This document shows, in pieces, positions 14,994-22,073 of a DNA stretch of 22,073 nt. Source of the DNA: an uncultured Desulfobacterales bacterium (GTDB lineage Bacteria; Desulfobacterota; Desulfobacteria; Desulfobacterales; G020354645); the NCBI GenBank assembly GCA_947259865.1, contig CAMYNZ010000007.1:1-22073 (forward strand). Reading direction: 5' to 3'. The notes beneath the pieces are model-generated. The model ran no database searches. It had not been told where the DNA came from and saw only the letters and a list, made by a program, of their open reading frames with translations. A program made the translations under genes and the position numbers. The stretch's first letter is position 1. The number at the start of each line of letters is the position of its first letter.

Positions 14994-16190
14994 ATGAAAG
15001 ACGACCATCGCATGAATCAAACCCAAGATTGCGCAACGCCTACCCTGGACCGGGCTACTCAAAACGCCATTGCACCAACGTATGCGGACAAACCCAGGCA
15101 TGTGGGCATGCCGCCTTTTGACGCTTCAGGCCCGCCACTGTCGTTTTATGAATTTTGGCCGCCCAGGTTATTTTACATTCCCATCTGCATCCATTGGATC
15201 CTGCTGTCAATCCGTTATGGCTCTGCCACCCTGCCCTCCGTCGCCAATCCCCTGTTTCCCGTCGGTGGATTGGTCGGCGAGTCAAAGGAAAGGATCCTGT
15301 CCCAGGTCGGCGGCAACAGTGCCGGTCTGGTTGCCCGTTTTGCTGCAATCACGCGCAGCCGCAACGGCGCCGATGCCAGAACGGATGGCCAACGCTTGGA
15401 AACGATGATGCGTGAAAAGGACATCGTCTATCCGGCTGTGGCCAAGCCCGACATCGGCTGTCGTGGCGTCGGAGTGCAGATCGTGCGTGATTCGGACCAA
15501 CTGCTGGCATATCTGCACAATTTTCCACCCGGTGGTCGCGTATTATTGCAGGAGCTGGTGCCACACGAAGGAGAAGCCGGTGTTTTTTATGTCCGAACGC
15601 CGGATGCAGCCCAGGGAATCATCTTCTCACTTACGCTGAAATACTTTCCCTATGTGCAAGGCGACGGGCAGTCATCCTTGAGGGAATTGATCGAACGAGA
15701 CCGACGCGCAGGTCTTATCAAGCATGTTTACCTTGAACGCCACCAAAAGCAACTCGACAGCATCATTCCGGAAAACCAGAACTTCCGGCTGGCTTTTACC
15801 GGCAGCCACAGCCGCGGGACCATCTTTCGCAACGGAAACGCCTATATCACCAACGAGATGGTGGCGACTTTCGATAGAATTTCTCACGAGATACCGGAAT
15901 TCTATTTTGGCCGATTCGATGTGCGTTTCCCGGATTACAAAGAATTGCAGAAAGGCCGCGGCTTCAAGATTGTAGAAATCAACGGTGCCGGCGGTGAAGC
16001 AACGCATATTTGGGACCGCAAGACTCCCATCCTTGAGGCCTACCGCACGCTGATGAAACAATTCAGCTACCTGTTCAAAATCGGGGCCCACAACCGCAGG
16101 CGCGGATTCAAACCCGCCAGCCCGATGGAATTGTGGCGTGCCTACCGAACGGAAAAAAAGCTCACGCCCCTTTATCCCGGCACGGAATAG
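14994..16190 (+). CDS. ATP-grasp ligase-like protein, function unknown
   Basis: A 398-residue protein with an ATP-grasp fold. Residues 48-105 carry an unusual conserved-looking segment (FYEFWPPRLFYIPICIHWIL, then ATLPSVANPLFPVGGLVGES). PAVAKPDIGCRGVGV (148-161) is the first ATP-binding strand with K151. LLQELVPHEGEAGVFYV (184-200) is the hinge region, and FKIVEINGAGGEATHIWD (324-341) carries the Mg-binding E328 and N330. ATP-grasp enzymes join a carboxylate to an amine or thiol through an acyl phosphate, as D-Ala-D-Ala ligase does. The substrate here is unknown, and no amino-acid or peptide-synthesis partner gene adjoins. The start may be 14994 or the ATG at 15012; no clear Shine-Dalgarno decides. 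Confidence 0.75.
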   Translation: MKDDHRMNQTQDCATPTLDRATQNAIAPTYADKPRHVGMPPFDASGPPLSFYEFWPPRLFYIPICIHWILLSIRYGSATLPSVANPLFPVGGLVGESKERILSQVGGNSAGLVARFAAITRSRNGADARTDGQRLETMMREKDIVYPAVAKPDIGCRGVGVQIVRDSDQLLAYLHNFPPGGRVLLQELVPHEGEAGVFYVRTPDAAQGIIFSLTLKYFPYVQGDGQSSLRELIERDRRAGLIKHVYLERHQKQLDSIIPENQNFRLAFTGSHSRGTIFRNGNAYITNEMVATFDRISHEIPEFYFGRFDVRFPDYKELQKGRGFKIVEINGAGGEATHIWDRKTPILEAYRTLMKQFSYLFKIGAHNRRRGFKPASPMELWRAYRTEKKLTPLYPGTE

Positions 16191-16541
16191 CCATTATCAA
16201 CTCCCAAATCAGACACCGCTAGCGAGCCTTAAAATAGGATCACTTTAACATGTTACTTTTAAGCCGTCCCGAGCTAAAGGTATTAATCTGACGGGAGTGT
16301 TGGAGTAATGGAGTATTGGAGTAATGGGAAAAAACAATCGTTGCGGGTTGCGCGTTACGTGTTACGCGTTCAGTTTTTCAACCCGCAACTCGAAACCCGC
16401 ACCGCGCAACAATCACTCATCATTTGCTTTATTGGGGCGCAATTTTAACACTCCAGTACTCCAGCACTCCATTACTCCAATTATTCCCTCCTTGTCCGGT
16501 CTTGACCGACTGTGATGATATCCGGAGCATATCTTTGAGAA
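16191..16541. other. Convergent intergenic region with inverted repeats
   Basis: This gap lies between the ends of the ATP-grasp gene and pyrF and has no gene. An inverted pair CTTAAAA / TTTTAAG spans about 16228-16263 and contains GATCACTTTAAC, which resembles the repeat at the window end (22051-22062). The main feature is the nested repeat at 16293-16490. No plain T-run terminator was seen. Confidence 0.6.
16293..16490. repeat. Nested inverted repeat of 8-mer and 7-mer tandem arrays
   Basis: The outer left arm is four 8-base units (GGGAGTGT, TGGAGTAA, TGGAGTAT, TGGAGTAA; 16293-16324). The outer right arm is the complementary set (AACACTCC, AGTACTCC, AGCACTCC, ATTACTCC; 16447-16478). Inside are heptamers GTTGCGG, GTTGCGC, GTTACGT and GTTACGC (16340-16367), facing CAACCCG, CAACTCG, AAACCCG and CACCGCG (16379-16406). 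GTTGCGGGTTG and CAACCCGCAAC pair perfectly. The inner part is the inverted counterpart of 190-247. Confidence 0.8.
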
Positions 16542-17207
16542 TCACGCTAATACTGCCGCTATCTCCGCATTTGTACGCTCAAGGGCACCAACGATATCAG
16601 CCGCTTTCAGGATAGGACGACCGATCACCAGAAGATCAGCCCCGTTTTTGACGGCTTCGGCAGGAGTTGCGGTTCTTTGCTGGTCATCATCCTGGAGATG
16701 CCAGCGGGGTCTTATCCCCGGGCATATTTTTTTTATGTCCACAGCCTGAATATTTTCCAGGTCCTGCGCCGCGCAAACCAGGTATTCGTAATGCGGCTGG
16801 GCGTCCTGTGCCATGCGCCCGACCATTTTCAAAAGACTGCCCCCCTGGTAATAGCGGTTGAAATGCTTCTGATCCATCGAGGTTAAGATCGTAACACCGG
16901 CGATATGGTTCTTTGACAGGCCTTCTGATTGCGGCTTATAGCCGGCGGTGCAATGGATCGTGGTAATATCTGCACCGGCCTCAATATGCAGCTTGAGTGA
17001 TTCGGTCATGGCACTGGGGATGTCGTAAAGTTTAAAATCTACCATCACGTTACCGAATTTCTTAATTTCCGTTATAACCTTTAACCCGCGTTCAAGTACA
17101 CTCTTTCTGATTTTATAACCCCACACCAGCCCTTTTGTTTTTTGCATTATCCCGAGAGCACTTTCCCAGGATACGTTATCCAATGGTAAAATAATTTTGC
17201 AGTTCAT
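16542..17207 (-). CDS. pyrF: Orotidine 5'-phosphate decarboxylase
   Basis: A 221-residue TIM-barrel enzyme converting OMP to UMP, the last step of pyrimidine synthesis. The catalytic D-x-K-x-x-D array is visible as DFKLYDIP with D57, K59 and D62. PGIRP and LLVIGRPI near the C-terminus are the phosphate-binding elements. Length is typical. The ATG at 17207 has GAGG 7 bases upstream. It stands alone on the minus strand, facing the ATP-grasp gene and divergent from the CheD fusion gene. Confidence 0.92.
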   Translation of the reverse strand: MNCKIILPLDNVSWESALGIMQKTKGLVWGYKIRKSVLERGLKVITEIKKFGNVMVDFKLYDIPSAMTESLKLHIEAGADITTIHCTAGYKPQSEGLSKNHIAGVTILTSMDQKHFNRYYQGGSLLKMVGRMAQDAQPHYEYLVCAAQDLENIQAVDIKKICPGIRPRWHLQDDDQQRTATPAEAVKNGADLLVIGRPILKAADIVGALERTNAEIAAVLA

Positions 17208-17368
17208 TTGGCAACCTCGTTTCTGTCACCCGCAGTGCAATGGACCGTGAGAAGAGTCCAAAACCGCAGAAAATGCCTGAAGGCCCCCCCCGCACAGGGG
17301 CTGATTTCACATCCTGATCGCATAGGAAAATGCGTTCGGCCAAGCGCAATATTGGGTTAACCGATTGC

Positions 17369-17389
17369 TCCCGCTAACGGCGGGATTTT
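17369..17389 (+). terminator. Weak terminator-like hairpin
   Basis: TCCCGC (17369-17374) and GCGGGA (17380-17385) form a 6-bp stem with a TAACG loop, followed by TTTT. A related sequence lies near 2989-3007. No gene ends just upstream on this strand, so it may be a repeat and not a working terminator. Confidence 0.3.
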
Positions 17390-17435
17390 GCCGGTTCAAA
17401 ACGGTATTCTTTCTGTTCTTACGTGTCAACCGGCA

Positions 17436-17519
17436 AACGGGCTAACGGGCTCAACGGGCTAACGGGCTCAACGGGCTAACGGGCTAACGGGCTCAACGGG
17501 CTCAACGGGCTCAACGGCT
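17436..17519. repeat. Mixed 8/9-bp AACGGGCT(C) tandem array
   Basis: Ten near-identical copies of AACGGGCT occur head-to-tail, some followed by an extra C so that units are 8 or 9 bases long in irregular order. The last copy lacks one G. There are no spacers, so it is not a CRISPR. It lies between divergent genes. Confidence 0.9.
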
Positions 17520-17565
17520 ATCGATATTCCATAACCTATAATTTTTCTATCTGAAAGTCTTTTTG

Positions 17566-17586
17566 TAAACATCCAATGGGTGTTTA
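17566..17586. promoter_or_regulatory. Dyad upstream of the cheD fusion gene
   Basis: TAAACATCC (17566-17574) and GGGTGTTTA (17578-17586) are inverted with one mismatch (a G-T pair) and a 3-base centre. It lies about 77 bases before the start of the CheD fusion gene and could be an operator; this is inference from symmetry alone. Confidence 0.35.
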
Positions 17587-17662
17587 AGAAATCTGTTGAA
17601 ATCATTGTTTATATAATGGTATTTATAATATTTTAGTTGTTGTTAAGAACGATTTAAACGTT

Positions 17663-19021
17663 ATGCCGGATTTAGAAACATATCACGTATCTTCGGGCAG
17701 TTTTCACATTGGCAAGCGGCAACCCATGCTTCTACAGGCATGTTTAGGGAGTTGTGTGGGGGTGTCCCTTTGCGATCCTGATGCGGAGGTCGGCGGAATG
17801 ATTCATCTGCTTCTGCCGGATCCTGTCACGCCGGGATCCAGTTTTCAAGCCGAAAGATACGCATCTACGGGTCTTCCCATTTTTCTCGAGGCCCTCATCG
17901 ATGCCGGTGCCTCTTTGAAGAATATGCAGGCTGTCATCGCTGGCGGCGCCCTGGTAGGTCCCGTTAGCCAGCAGGATTTGTCCCTGAACATCGGCGGTCG
18001 AACAGCGGATGTAGCCAAAAATATTCTTTCTGACCGAAACATTCAGGTCAAACAATCCGAAACCGGAGGTTTTTTTGCGTGTACCCTTCAGCTTAATATG
18101 CAGAGCTGGAAAAGCAGCATCGAACCGGTCGGGTTTTCCAGGCTCTCTTCCGGGCAATCCCCGGCCCCGCCAAATCACATGGACATTATGAGGGCTGCAG
18201 AGCATATTCAGCCTATTCCGCAAGTCGCTTTAAAGATATTACGGATCCTGGATGAAGAGGATTTTAACGTAGAAAAAATCTCAGAAGAGGTTCAAAAGGA
18301 TCAGGTTATTAGTGCCAAAACGCTGCAACTTTGTAATTCGGCCATGTATGCCAAGAAACGAAAAATAGAGTCTTTATCCCACGCGCTGGCATTTCTGGGC
18401 CATGAGCTCTGGGTCAAGCTGGTTATCTCGGCAGCGGTCCAGAAATATTTTGAAACTTACAATCAGGGGTATTCACTCTGCAAAGGAGGTCTGTATCATC
18501 ATGCGGTGGGGACCGCGGCAACCGCCGAGAAATTGGCTCATTTTACGGGGAAAGCGCATCCGCCCATTGCATATACGGCAGGTCTCTTACACGATATTGG
18601 TAAGGTCGTGCTCGACCAATTCGTTAATTCAACCTTTCCGCTTTTTTACCGGAATATCAACACCGAAAACCGAAACCTGATTGAAATAGAAAACAGTATC
18701 CTCGGCGTTGATCATACTCGGGTGGGCGCCGAGCTCGCAGATATGTGGTCCTTTCCTGATTCACTTAAAGCGGCCATCCGGTTTCATCATAACCCGGAAG
18801 CCAGCCCCCATCATCCGGAGCTGGCCCATATCGTTTATATGGCGGATCTGCTTATGTCCAGATTCAATACCGGTCTGGAAATAGAACGCCTGAATACGCG
18901 GACATTTGATAAACGATTGGAATATCTGGGGTTGGAAAAATCCCGCTTTGCAGACATTGTAGATCTCATTCCCGGAGAAGTTCTCCGCTTGACGACGGAA
19001 ACGACCGGACCGGTTGAGTAA
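17663..19021 (+). CDS. CheD-HDOD fusion protein
   Basis: A 452-residue cytoplasmic two-domain protein. Residues 1 to about 155 are CheD, the chemoreceptor glutamine deamidase: LGSCVGVSL supplies catalytic C31, GGMIHLLLP supplies H48, and AGGA is conserved. The Thr found six residues before the Cys in Thermotoga CheD appears here as Gln25. A proline/serine linker (160-172) leads to an HDOD domain (about 175-385), with IPQVALKILRILDEED and a GLLHDIGK motif (H310-D311). HDOD proteins are usually signalling scaffolds, often non-catalytic. No che or mcp gene adjoins; selA follows after 7 bases. Target receptor and the HDOD partner are unknown. The ATG at 17663 has only a weak Shine-Dalgarno. Confidence 0.85.
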   Translation: MPDLETYHVSSGSFHIGKRQPMLLQACLGSCVGVSLCDPDAEVGGMIHLLLPDPVTPGSSFQAERYASTGLPIFLEALIDAGASLKNMQAVIAGGALVGPVSQQDLSLNIGGRTADVAKNILSDRNIQVKQSETGGFFACTLQLNMQSWKSSIEPVGFSRLSSGQSPAPPNHMDIMRAAEHIQPIPQVALKILRILDEEDFNVEKISEEVQKDQVISAKTLQLCNSAMYAKKRKIESLSHALAFLGHELWVKLVISAAVQKYFETYNQGYSLCKGGLYHHAVGTAATAEKLAHFTGKAHPPIAYTAGLLHDIGKVVLDQFVNSTFPLFYRNINTENRNLIEIENSILGVDHTRVGAELADMWSFPDSLKAAIRFHHNPEASPHHPELAHIVYMADLLMSRFNTGLEIERLNTRTFDKRLEYLGLEKSRFADIVDLIPGEVLRLTTETTGPVE

Positions 19022-19028
19022 ATTGCAC

Positions 19029-20456
19029 ATGAAAATGAATGATCGAAAACAACTCCTTTTGAAATCGCTTCCCGGAGTTGATCATATTCTCGAACTAACG
19101 CAGGTGGACCCCTATTTTGAGACCGTTCCCAGAACGGTTCTGACACGGTCCATCCGGGAGGTAATCGAATACCTGCGAACCGCGATCCTGAAAAATCCTC
19201 ACGACTTCGACCAAGAAAACCTGACGGATGCTTTTGTACTTCGACATGTCAAAGTCGTTACCCAAAAAACCCTGGCCCCCAATCTTGTGCGCACCATTAA
19301 TGCCACCGGGGTGGTGGTCCACACCAATCTGGGCCGTTCAATTTTGGCAGAGCAGGCCCTTGAAAATATTCACCTGATTGCCAGCCGATATTCGAACCTC
19401 GAATTTGACCTTGCCGGAGGAAAAAGAGGTTCGCGCTACAGTGCCGTGGAAGAAATTATTTGTGAAATAAGCGGGGCCCAGGCCGCAATGGTAGTGAATA
19501 ACAACGCCGGTGCCGTTCTACTTTGTCTCGAAACGATCGCCCGGGACAAAAAAGTGATCATATCAAGAGGTGAACTGGTTGAGATTGGCGGCTCCTTCAG
19601 AATACCGGATGTCATGGTAAAAAGTGGTGGTATTTTATGCGAGGTCGGGACAACCAACCGCACGCATCTGAGGGATTACGAAAATGCAATCGACGATGAC
19701 ACGGGGCTCCTTTTGAAAGTCCATAAAAGCAATTACAGTGTTGTCGGTTTTTCGGCCGAGGTCTCACTGAATCGGCTGGTGGCTCTGGGAGAAAAAAATC
19801 AGATTCCGGTGATGGAAGACCTGGGTAGCGGAACATTTATCGATTTTTCGGCATACGGTTTACCAAAAGAGCCAACGGTCCAGGAATCCGTAAAATCCGG
19901 CGCAGATGTCATTACCTTCAGTGGCGACAAGCTTCTCGGCGGGCCACAGGCAGGGTTGATCGTAGGCAAAAAGGATATCATCGACGCGATCAAGAAAAAC
20001 CCCATCACCCGTGCCCTGCGAATCGACAAACTGACCCTGGCCGCCCTGGAGAGCACATTGCGATATTATCGTGAGGAAGAAACCGCCGTCAACACCATAC
20101 CGACTTTGCGGATGCTTACCATGCCGATCGAACAGATCAAACAAACGGCCCGGCAACTTGAAAAAAAACTGAAAAACATCAATGATGACCGCCTGCAAAT
20201 TGAACGCCTCAACAAGTCATCGCGGGCCGGCGGCGGATCGCTCCCGAATTTGGAACTGCCCACGCAATGTGTGGGCGTTAAGATAACCGGATTATCCGTC
20301 AATGCCATCGAACGATTTTTGAGGGCTCAAAGCCCACCCATTATCGGAAGAATTGACGAAGATTATTATCTTATGGATCTGCGAACCATCCAGAGCGATG
20401 AACTCGTATTGATTGATACTGCCTTCAAACGATTGCTGGAGAAAATGCGAACATGA
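19029..20456 (+). CDS. selA: L-seryl-tRNA(Sec) selenium transferase
   Basis: A 475-residue PLP enzyme converting Ser-tRNA(Sec) to Sec-tRNA(Sec) with selenophosphate. NATGVVVHTNLGRS (91-104), GSRYSAVEE and VNNNAGAVLLCL are SelA signatures, and the PLP lysine is K301 in TFSGDKLLGGPQAG. It is full length. ATG at 19029 is used; ATG at 19035 is also possible, and a TTG at 19014 overlaps the upstream stop. It implies that the organism makes selenoproteins; selB, selC and selD are not in the window. No selenocysteine gene was recognised here. Its stop overlaps the next gene's start (ATGA). Confidence 0.95.
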   Translation: MKMNDRKQLLLKSLPGVDHILELTQVDPYFETVPRTVLTRSIREVIEYLRTAILKNPHDFDQENLTDAFVLRHVKVVTQKTLAPNLVRTINATGVVVHTNLGRSILAEQALENIHLIASRYSNLEFDLAGGKRGSRYSAVEEIICEISGAQAAMVVNNNAGAVLLCLETIARDKKVIISRGELVEIGGSFRIPDVMVKSGGILCEVGTTNRTHLRDYENAIDDDTGLLLKVHKSNYSVVGFSAEVSLNRLVALGEKNQIPVMEDLGSGTFIDFSAYGLPKEPTVQESVKSGADVITFSGDKLLGGPQAGLIVGKKDIIDAIKKNPITRALRIDKLTLAALESTLRYYREEETAVNTIPTLRMLTMPIEQIKQTARQLEKKLKNINDDRLQIERLNKSSRAGGGSLPNLELPTQCVGVKITGLSVNAIERFLRAQSPPIIGRIDEDYYLMDLRTIQSDELVLIDTAFKRLLEKMRT

Positions 20457-21802
20457 ACCGATATCAGCGTGAATTATTCTACAAACAAAGCGCCAAACAG
20501 GATTTTCTGCTGTCCAAAACTGAGTTGAAACCTGAAGCGGCCAGGAACAAAAGCCGTGTTACAAAGGCCGTTAAAAACGAATTGTTAAAATCGTTTCCGG
20601 GCGTTCTTTTCGGAAATCAATTTGTTGAAAAAGCCCTGACCCAAATGGATGCTGCAGGCAATTTCAGTGCCATGGCAATTCGAATCGACGACTTCAACCT
20701 TCAAGATCCTGGAACGCCCGGATCGAATGGCACCGACACACATACGCAAGTGGCCAGGATAATTGATCGACTCTGTGAGCGTGAAAAGGGGACCTGGGGA
20801 TTACTCGAGGTTGATATGTTTGGATGCTTTTTTGCCGAAAATGATGCAACATCCACCCAAAATTTGGGGCACAGACTTAAAAAGAACCTTTCTGAAAACC
20901 GCCATAGAACCGTATCAATCGGTATCGCCGTATACCCTAACCTACACTTCAAAAATAATCAGATTTTGGAAAATGCGCGTAAAGCGCTCGATCATGCGGC
21001 ATTTTTCGGACCTGACAGTATCGTATTATTCGATGCAGTCAGCCTGAACATCAGCGGTGACAAGCTATACGATCAGGGTAAAGTAAAAGGCGCGGCTGCC
21101 GAGTTTAAAACCGCGACCCTCCTTGATCCCACGAACGTCAATATTCGCAACAGCCTGGGGGTAAGCTACGGCGTATTGGGAGAATTAGACAAAGCCCTGG
21201 CTGAATTTAAAATAGCCATCGGTCTCGACCCCAAAGAAGTTCTGGCGGTTTACAATGTGGGGCTTGTAAATATGCTGCTGGGAAACAAAACCCTGGCACT
21301 CGAAAGCCTGCTGGAAGCAAACCGGCTCGATAGTGAGATCTTTGAGGTGGCCTTGCAAACCGGGCGGGTCTACCTTGATTTAGAAAAACCGCAGAAAGCG
21401 GAAAAATTCCTCAAAAAAGCCATCCAGATCAGGCCGACTTCCGGTCCGGCGTTTTCCTGCCTGGGTGAATGTTATGCCGCACTGGGTATGAACGCCAAGG
21501 CCGTGGCGGCTTATAAAAAAGCAGTTAAACAAAATTCAAACGATGCCGCCGCCCTGTCGGCGCTGGGGTGGCTATTCGCTACTGAAGGCGAGAGCCTGGA
21601 AATAGCAACGCTTTTTTGTAAACAAAGCGTTGATATTGCGCCTGACAGCGGTCTTTACAGACATCGACTGGGCCGGCTTTATCTAAAGGCCGATCGGCCG
21701 GAAGATGCATTGATACAACTGCGAGAAGCCACGCGGCTCGAATTTGACTCAACGGCCTACATCGAGCGAATCGAAAATCGGCGGGTCTCAAAGGCATCAT
21801 GA
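20453..21802 (+). CDS. Degenerate GGDEF-like domain plus TPR protein
   Basis: A 449-residue soluble protein. Residues about 45-195 follow the GGDEF-domain pattern but lack the signature: the GGDEF position reads LLEVDMFGCFFAE, and the metal-site DLD is RIDD. The closing part VSIGIAVYP, then ARKALDHAAFFGPDSIVLFD, is well kept. It is therefore expected to be inactive as a diguanylate cyclase. Residues about 197-440 are a run of TPR repeats (for example GELDKALAEFKIAIGLDP and GMNAKAVAAYKKAVKQN). It overlaps selA by ATGA, so the two are probably co-translated. The role is unknown; a scaffold in selenoprotein synthesis or an unrelated signalling part are both possible. Confidence 0.75.
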   Translation: MNRYQRELFYKQSAKQDFLLSKTELKPEAARNKSRVTKAVKNELLKSFPGVLFGNQFVEKALTQMDAAGNFSAMAIRIDDFNLQDPGTPGSNGTDTHTQVARIIDRLCEREKGTWGLLEVDMFGCFFAENDATSTQNLGHRLKKNLSENRHRTVSIGIAVYPNLHFKNNQILENARKALDHAAFFGPDSIVLFDAVSLNISGDKLYDQGKVKGAAAEFKTATLLDPTNVNIRNSLGVSYGVLGELDKALAEFKIAIGLDPKEVLAVYNVGLVNMLLGNKTLALESLLEANRLDSEIFEVALQTGRVYLDLEKPQKAEKFLKKAIQIRPTSGPAFSCLGECYAALGMNAKAVAAYKKAVKQNSNDAAALSALGWLFATEGESLEIATLFCKQSVDIAPDSGLYRHRLGRLYLKADRPEDALIQLREATRLEFDSTAYIERIENRRVSKAS

Positions 21803-21860
21803 GCCGTGTAGCGGTGGTGGTTCGGGATTTCTGGATACTAGCAAAGGTAATTGCCTAAAA

Positions 21861-22073
21861 TGAACTAAAGTTCGAAGTGTCTAAAGTTAAGGTGTCGCTT
21901 CACTCAGTCTTTTGGAAAAACGACAGAATTCATTAACCCTGGCCCAGACCGATCACCATTGCATTATACTTAAGAAGTCAGGTTTTTAATCATACTTAGC
22001 CCAGATCTATAAATGAACAAATCGCACCAGGGCGGGCTTTAGTCACTTTAGATCACTTTTAACTTTAGCTCAC
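21861..22073. repeat. Inverted repeat of CTAAAG-type short units at window end
   Basis: The left arm (21861-21894, TGAACTAAAGTTCGAAGTGT onward) is largely the reverse complement of the right arm (22038-22073, ending ACTTTTAACTTTAGCTCAC). CTAAAGTT recurs every 16 bases in the left arm; CTTT recurs every 7-10 bases in the right. The arms enclose about 145 bases with no visible gene, and the right arm may continue past the window edge. Confidence 0.65.

Larger units (their letters stand above)
17208..17662. other. Divergent intergenic region, pyrF to cheD fusion
   Basis: 455 bases without a gene. It contains a C8 run (17284-17291), a small terminator-like hairpin (17369-17385), the AACGGGCT array (17436-17519), a dyad (17566-17586) and an AT-rich stretch before cheD. 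A TATAAT lies at 17612-17617, but no -35 box sits at proper distance. Confidence 0.6.

Noticed and set aside
15672..16091. Long minus-strand reading frame opposite the ATP-grasp gene
   Set aside because: It is a shadow of the coding strand, with no recognisable motif and no ribosome binding site.
17436..17519. CRISPR array
   Set aside because: Units are directly adjacent with no spacers, and they are only 8-9 bases long.
17596..17617. Sigma-70 promoter TTGAAA/TATAAT before the cheD fusion
   Set aside because: The boxes are separated by only 10 bases, too short for a functional pair.
21799..21858. 19-codon reading frame overlapping the end of the TPR gene by ATGA
   Set aside because: It is very short, has no distinct hydrophobic or structural character, and may be chance; kept only as a note.
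21803..22073. selC (tRNA-Sec) near selA, prompted by a GGTTCGGGAT piece near 21820
   Set aside because: No acceptor stem or long variable arm could be assembled around it by eye.

Overview
The window looks like a chromosomal segment of a Desulfobacterota (delta-proteobacterial, probably Desulfobacterales-like) bacterium. This is inferred from gene content and order: phoH - 7TM-HD phosphodiesterase - ybeY, then pdxJ - nnr - tsaE - lysC, a selA neighbourhood, and a gene resembling the DVU0524 'FlgM-associated' family. No rRNA, tRNA, CRISPR array, insertion sequence or prophage gene was recognised.

Layout. (1) 1-1260: two small plus-strand genes, the first behind a near-consensus sigma-28 (FliA) promoter, so probably flagellar regulon. 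(2) 1261-2553, minus strand: cvpA followed by a mazG that has lost an internal piece and its frame. (3) 3191-7022: phoH, pgpH-like HD phosphodiesterase and ybeY, a compact RNA/ribosome-maintenance and c-di-AMP-type signalling operon. (4) 7207-11364: pdxJ, bifunctional NAD(P)HX repair enzyme, tsaE, lysC, and an unlisted 31-codon single-pass membrane peptide gene coupled to lysC by an ATGA overlap. acpS, which often sits between pdxJ and nnr in related genomes, is not between them here. (5) 11441-16190: a looser, accessory-looking plus-strand series: M19 dipeptidase, an exported STN-like/retropepsin-like protein, an alpha/beta hydrolase and an orphan ATP-grasp protein, separated by repeat-rich gaps. 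(6) 16542-17207, minus strand: pyrF. (7) 17663-21802: a CheD-HDOD fusion, selA, and a degenerate-GGDEF/TPR protein coupled to selA. selB and selC are not in the window.

The most unusual non-coding signal is in the gaps. At least six unrelated short repeats with a 7-9 bp period occur between genes (GTTGCGG, TGGAGTAA, AACGGGCT(C), CTAAAGTT, AAGTTTT and AACCAA types). Three sets are arranged head-to-head as hairpin-forming inverted repeats, and one nests inside another at 16293-16490. A separate REP/MITE-like composite element with terminal inverted repeats lies at 13625-13906, and a fragment of the same family starts the window.

The most interesting coding signals are the CheD-HDOD fusion, the pseudo-GGDEF/TPR partner of selA, the STN-retropepsin fusion, the orphan ATP-grasp protein and the 31-aa membrane peptide after lysC. 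All calls come from reading the sequence; no database search was run.
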